From: Neospora caninum Liverpool
Taxonomy: Eukaryota; Apicomplexa; Conoidasida; Eucoccidiorida; Sarcocystidae
Reading direction: 5' to 3'
Assembly: GCF_000208865.1 (NCBI RefSeq)
Contig: NC_018394.1
Coordinates: 2,731,797-2,795,796, forward strand
Length of the DNA stretch: 64,000 nt
Made by a program: the position numbers and the translations under genes. Below the pieces are notes generated by a model. It saw only the letters and a list, made by a program, of their open reading frames with translations. It was not told the origin of the DNA and made no database searches. Every line of letters starts with the position of its first letter. Positions within the stretch are counted from its first letter, which is position 1. Below, piece by piece: positions 59,611-64,000 of the stretch.

Positions 59611-62600
59611 GGTTTTGCTGCCGCGGTAGGACTTACGTGGTCACTGGCAATCCTGGAATACACTTGAGTGCCGAGAGGAGTTCAAGGTGTATTTACGGCT
59701 GTGGTCAGTTTTACGGTGAATAGACTGAGTAGCGAGACGCGCTTGAAATTAGTAAGGATGCGGGTCTCCCTGAGGCGTCGAAAACGAGCAAGGTATATCA
59801 GGCGTGTCGAGACGCTGCCCCTGGATTCCAATAGAAGGATCTAGTCTACAGGCCTTTCTTGTCCAGGATAGCCACTGCGTACACGTTTTCAGTCCAGCGA
59901 CACCAGAACGACGGAACCCAGTTTTTATGCTGGCGACAATCATGACATGACTTCGCTTTGCCCCGGCTGAACGGGGCATCGACTGCTAGTTGTACTCTTG
60001 CCAGAGGCGGTAAACTGCCTCGCGGGATCAGTTTTGCGGAAGGTTCTTTTTACCCTAATGTGGTTCTCGGCTGTCGAATCTGGGTCCAATCAGAGCTATG
60101 ATAAGCGAGCGGAGGCGGCTGAACAAAGCTGGTGCTCTCGAGAGAGCAGCCACGACGCCACCATATATACATATATATGTATATATGTATACATTTGCAT
60201 GTGTTTTTCTGGTATTTTCGCGTTACCTGAAATCTTTTCTGTACTTTCCTCGTCGATTCAGCTCTGTCACCGATCCCCCAGTACCCTGAGTCATGGCGGC
60301 GCCTACACTCCAAACGCCTTCCCAGTCCACATTGGGGCGGCTTTGTATTCGCTCTTCCTGGTGGCCGCGAACGGCTCGCCTGCGCTCAATCCGCGCCAGT
60401 TCGCGCTGCCGAAGTTGGGGATCAAAAAGGCCACCATGGCGAGGGATATCGTCTCGCCATGCTGGGCGAGGGAGTTCGAGGGGAGTGGCGGACGCGAAGA
60501 ACGCGCTCGTCGAAGACAATCGCGGGGATAAACTGCCTCCCGGCGGCACGACTCCCCGGGAGGTGGAGGTGTCCGTGAACGGCATTCCGTGTGCCTTCGA
60601 CTCGTCAGAGATCACGCTTTGGTGTCGATTCGACAGCAAAGAGTGGAAACGTTTCGATCGCGGAATGCCCAGTCGTTGAAGGTTGCCGCTCACGGCGGAT
60701 GAGGGTTTTCCGAGGGTGAGCGTCCACGAAACGCTTCAGTGCCGGAACACGGCCGGCGAGGACGACAAAAAACACGGTTGTCCCACGGATCGGCAGAAGC
60801 CGCCCCTTCTATCTAGAGCGCTGCCTGGTCCAGGATTTCCTGTTCGGGAGAATTAGGCAGAAGAATCGTTTGCCTACGTCTCAGCTTAACGTGATTGTGG
60901 TCTTCTGATTATCTTCGGACATTAACTGGAACGGGCATTGACAATTCCAGCAATCGCCCGGGGAGTTTCGGGCGCCAGAGTCGGCGGTCAGAGCCCTCTG
61001 AAGCGAACGTGGGAACAGAGAATTACGGGAGTTGAATTTCCGATGGATGCACTCGGAACCCCCGTGTGGTCCTTTCTATTTCAAAGAGGAACCTAGTGTT
61101 ACAAGTCCAATCCTATAAAAGGCCAGATCGTGAGCTCCGGTGACGCCACTTGCATTTGCTAAAACGCCGCCAGTGCTGACGACTGGATTTGGAATACTCG
61201 AAAACGGTATTTTGCCTAGGAACATTCCGCATTCGTCAGTGCCCGACAACAGGTGTTTCACATACATGAAGTCAGCGGAGCAGTCCAGAAGAGCTGCAGT
61301 GCACCACGTGCCACGGGAACCTGCAGCAACAAAATCGTTCTGGAGGGATTGAAATGCCCTCAATCTTCAGTGCACGTACGACATAGCCTGCGAGGAGCAA
61401 ATCGCTCTCGTATGCATTCCTCTGGCCAGCCTTCAACCGTGTTCCAGGCGCCCGCGTTCCAGAAGGAAAAGACTCACGCGAAACGTAGTACAAACAGGCA
61501 CTAAGCTGGTGGCTTACATACAGATTGAGCAGCGTCTCCTGCAAACGGCCCTCGAACTTCAAGATTTCGGACATAAACCGGACTGTAATACTGTCATGCC
61601 AGTGACGAAGTGAAGTCACGGACGATGGTTCGACACAACGGTAGAAGGGAATCTGCTAACACGGCACCCCCCAGCTGTATGGCGCAATAATACGGCACCT
61701 ATTGTGCACAGATCCCGAAAGGTCGTTGCTGAGCTATTGAATACCACGAGTTTCTGGTGACCACGCAAGTAGCGTCGCTTCTGACATTTCCTATGAGAAG
61801 GAAGCGCGTTACCCAGACTTGCGAGCTGCGTTCCCGGACAGGTCCTCAGCAATGTGCATCGAAGTTTCGTACCAGAGGCTCGCAGCAAATGCAGTTGTGG
61901 GAGAGCCTGAGTCTGGTGAGGCACTACCCGTGTCTGTAGAACTGCTCTTCACGATGTGGATGCATGGCTTTTTTCGTACAGCACTCCCTCTCAAGCCGTC
62001 GTGGCGAAGAGCTGGATTGCGCCGTCGACTTCCACTGATTCATGTACGACCGTTTATTTTGCTCGCCGAAGATAGGCAGTTCTTTTATCGCAGACCACAT
62101 GGAGCACCGTATCTCCATTGGCTCTGTCTGTATTGTGTTCTCCCATGTCAGATCCCCACGTCCTGTACGGGGTGGTTAGAATTTTTTTCCTTGACCGCCG
62201 TCAGACGCGAGTCACACTGTGCAGAATGAGACATGCATCATACAGAGCCGGTAACTCCATGGATCATCTTAGCTTGGTAGAACGGCGTCAGGGAACCTGT
62301 GTTCTGTTAGCCCCGGAATAGGCTACGTGGCCGCTTTCATCACCGTAAGCAGGGACCGTTTAGTGCACCACTGGCGGGGCGCGACAGAACCGTCTCGCCG
62401 CGGTTGAATGAAGAGATGCAAAAAGAGTCGTCGACTGTCCAGTCGAGTTTTTCTTTCTCTACAAAAATGGCACCGGTTGCAACGCTGTCAGTCCGTAGAC
62501 TACTGTCATCTCGTCAATTCCAGTGGTCGGGACGAGCAGGCAGCGTTACCGCACAGTAAGGTTTAAGGTGGGTTCACCTCAGAGCTTGCACTGTGGAGAC

Positions 62601-64000
62601 TCATGACCCTCCTAAAGGAAGATAGGGTGGGAAAGAAAAAATCGGCGCGCTGTATCTTACAGACGCATACCTTCATGAGAGGCGATACTCACCTAGGCAC
62701 TTCACAGGAGTCCGTGGGGGCCCCCACAGCCACAGCGACAGAACGTTTAGAACCTTTAATCTTTGGATACCGGTAACATGTTAGATTGGAGACGTCGAAT
62801 ATTCTCGATTCATGTGGTTGTGTGCTGACTCCGCGATGGTGTTTTTCTTGAGAAAGGGCTGTAAGTAAAACGCAAAAAGTCCTACGGTCTGGCATACTCT
62901 GGCGCCTGTGGTGAAGAGAACAGCTGAGACGGGCGGACGCAAGGTCGGGAGCGACAGACCGGAGTCTCGACTGAAATCATATGCACGCTCTGGGTGAAAT
63001 GACCAGCGGACGGATTTTCAAAGAAGGCAGAGAGCAGAGAGATTCGCGTGCCAAACGCTAGGACAGATATCGCGTTCTTTAGGATGGCTTCCTGCCACAG
63101 ACAGGTAGTACGTTTTTCCTCCGGCTTGCTGTGGGCTCGAAGCTCCAACACGTGCATCCCCTCTGTGCCTTGCTTCATCAAACGTAGCTGAGGTGTAATT
63201 TGGATAGTTGCGTTCGCGGGCATTCTTGCTCAGGGTGGGCTGCATCCCGTGCGAAAGTCCATCGCTGACAGATTGCTAGCCGCGAAATTAACCGAAACCA
63301 TCACGAAAAGCTGAGGCGTGCGCGATCCCCAGTCGTATATATCGGCAGGAGCGCGGTCCACGCTGTCCACGTTCCCAATTCGAAGTGAGGAAACTTGACA
63401 AGGTGATCATAGCGGATCTCGAGTGATGCGTGGAAGAGTGATACGTGAGACAGCATAAAGACCCTGCTTCAGGTGTGTTGGCGACAGTGGGCTCCGAACA
63501 ACGGCCGCTCGCTTAATCTCAAACCTGACAGTGTGGCGAGGCCTTATGGATTACGGTATTTTTTTGGCAGATCCCGAACCGTGTCGCTCCGCACCCTGAC
63601 CGTGGGCACCGTGCTCGTGAGGTTACAACGGAAACTAACACAAAATCGCTCTTGTACTGGCGGCGCCAGGAACTGAGACGCTGCGACTTGGTGTACGCAG
63701 CGCTCGGTCAGGATGAGCTCAGCGCTATTTTCATTGCACGTTTGTGAAGGCGTAACTGCTGCTGAGATGATACAGACTTTTGCTCCAGATATCGGGTTGT
63801 CACGAGAAAAGGAGTCCACATGTGGTCCCGTGACCTAGCGAATCGCGGGGCACTTGGGACCAGAAACCGAATACGCCTGAAGAAGCTCGTGACTGGGGCG
63901 GAACATCGGCATATGTGTGTGGCGCTTGGTAGGAATTGGATGTGACTGGACCTCCTATGATGAAAAGCAAACCGGGTGTTCGGCAAGTACCACTACCTAA
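59611..64000. other. 4.4 kb with no supported gene
   Basis: Base composition is closer to even than in the coding parts. Short frames at 60293-60679 (+), 61819-62229 (+) and 62882-63223 (-) have no recognised motifs, apart from a vaguely TIG-like EVEVSVNGIPCAF near 60570. No RNA gene was recognised. Confidence 0.45.
60160..60190. repeat. (ATAT)n microsatellite
   Basis: An ATATATAC-type run. Elsewhere in this window such runs fall mainly in introns. It is followed by a pyrimidine tract and CAG at 60259-60261. Confidence 0.85.

Overview
The window is GC-rich protist chromosome carrying intron-rich genes, pyrimidine-rich introns dotted with (AT)n microsatellites, GCATGC promoter words and long low-complexity protein extensions. 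Together with a recognisable Na+/H+ exchanger and a haem-less cystathionine beta-synthase as near neighbours, this points to a tissue-cyst coccidian, most likely Toxoplasma gondii or a very close relative (Hammondia, Neospora). From memory, and unchecked, this gene neighbourhood is on T. gondii chromosome VIIb.

Layout. 0-10.1 kb: a giant plant-SOS1-like Na+/H+ exchanger on the minus strand, with 10 exons visible and the gene running off the left edge. 13.7-18.4 kb (-): a six-exon gene of unknown function with a signal/transit-like leader. 21.4-25.2 kb (-): cystathionine beta-synthase, five exons. 27.0-33.0 kb (-): the mRNA-export factor GLE1, eleven exons including micro-exons of 21 and 29 nt. 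35.7-39.5 kb (-): a single-exon, AAA-like P-loop protein with a degenerate Walker B. A roughly 1.3 kb divergent promoter region with GCATGC words follows. 40.8-47.1 kb (+): a NOG1-type GTPase with a secretory/plastid-style leader. 48.5-52.5 kb and 54.7-59.4 kb (-): two large, mostly disordered proteins of unknown function. 59.6-64 kb: no gene I can support.

The most unusual item lies inside the NOG1-like gene. Positions about 41142-41543 are AT-rich DNA encoding an internal piece of a mycoplasma RNA polymerase beta subunit (rpoB). It reads through one TGA as tryptophan and stops at a 100-N gap. Host sequence on the two sides of the foreign piece and gap is imperfectly duplicated. The simplest reading is cell-culture mycoplasma DNA joined into the assembly, not gene transfer.

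Functionally the window is a set of unrelated single genes (ion homeostasis, transsulfuration, mRNA export, a GTPase probably for organelle ribosomes), not an operon or island. Exon models were built by hand from splice signals and phase. The models for the exchanger, the unknown gene, CBS and GLE1 are phase-consistent throughout.
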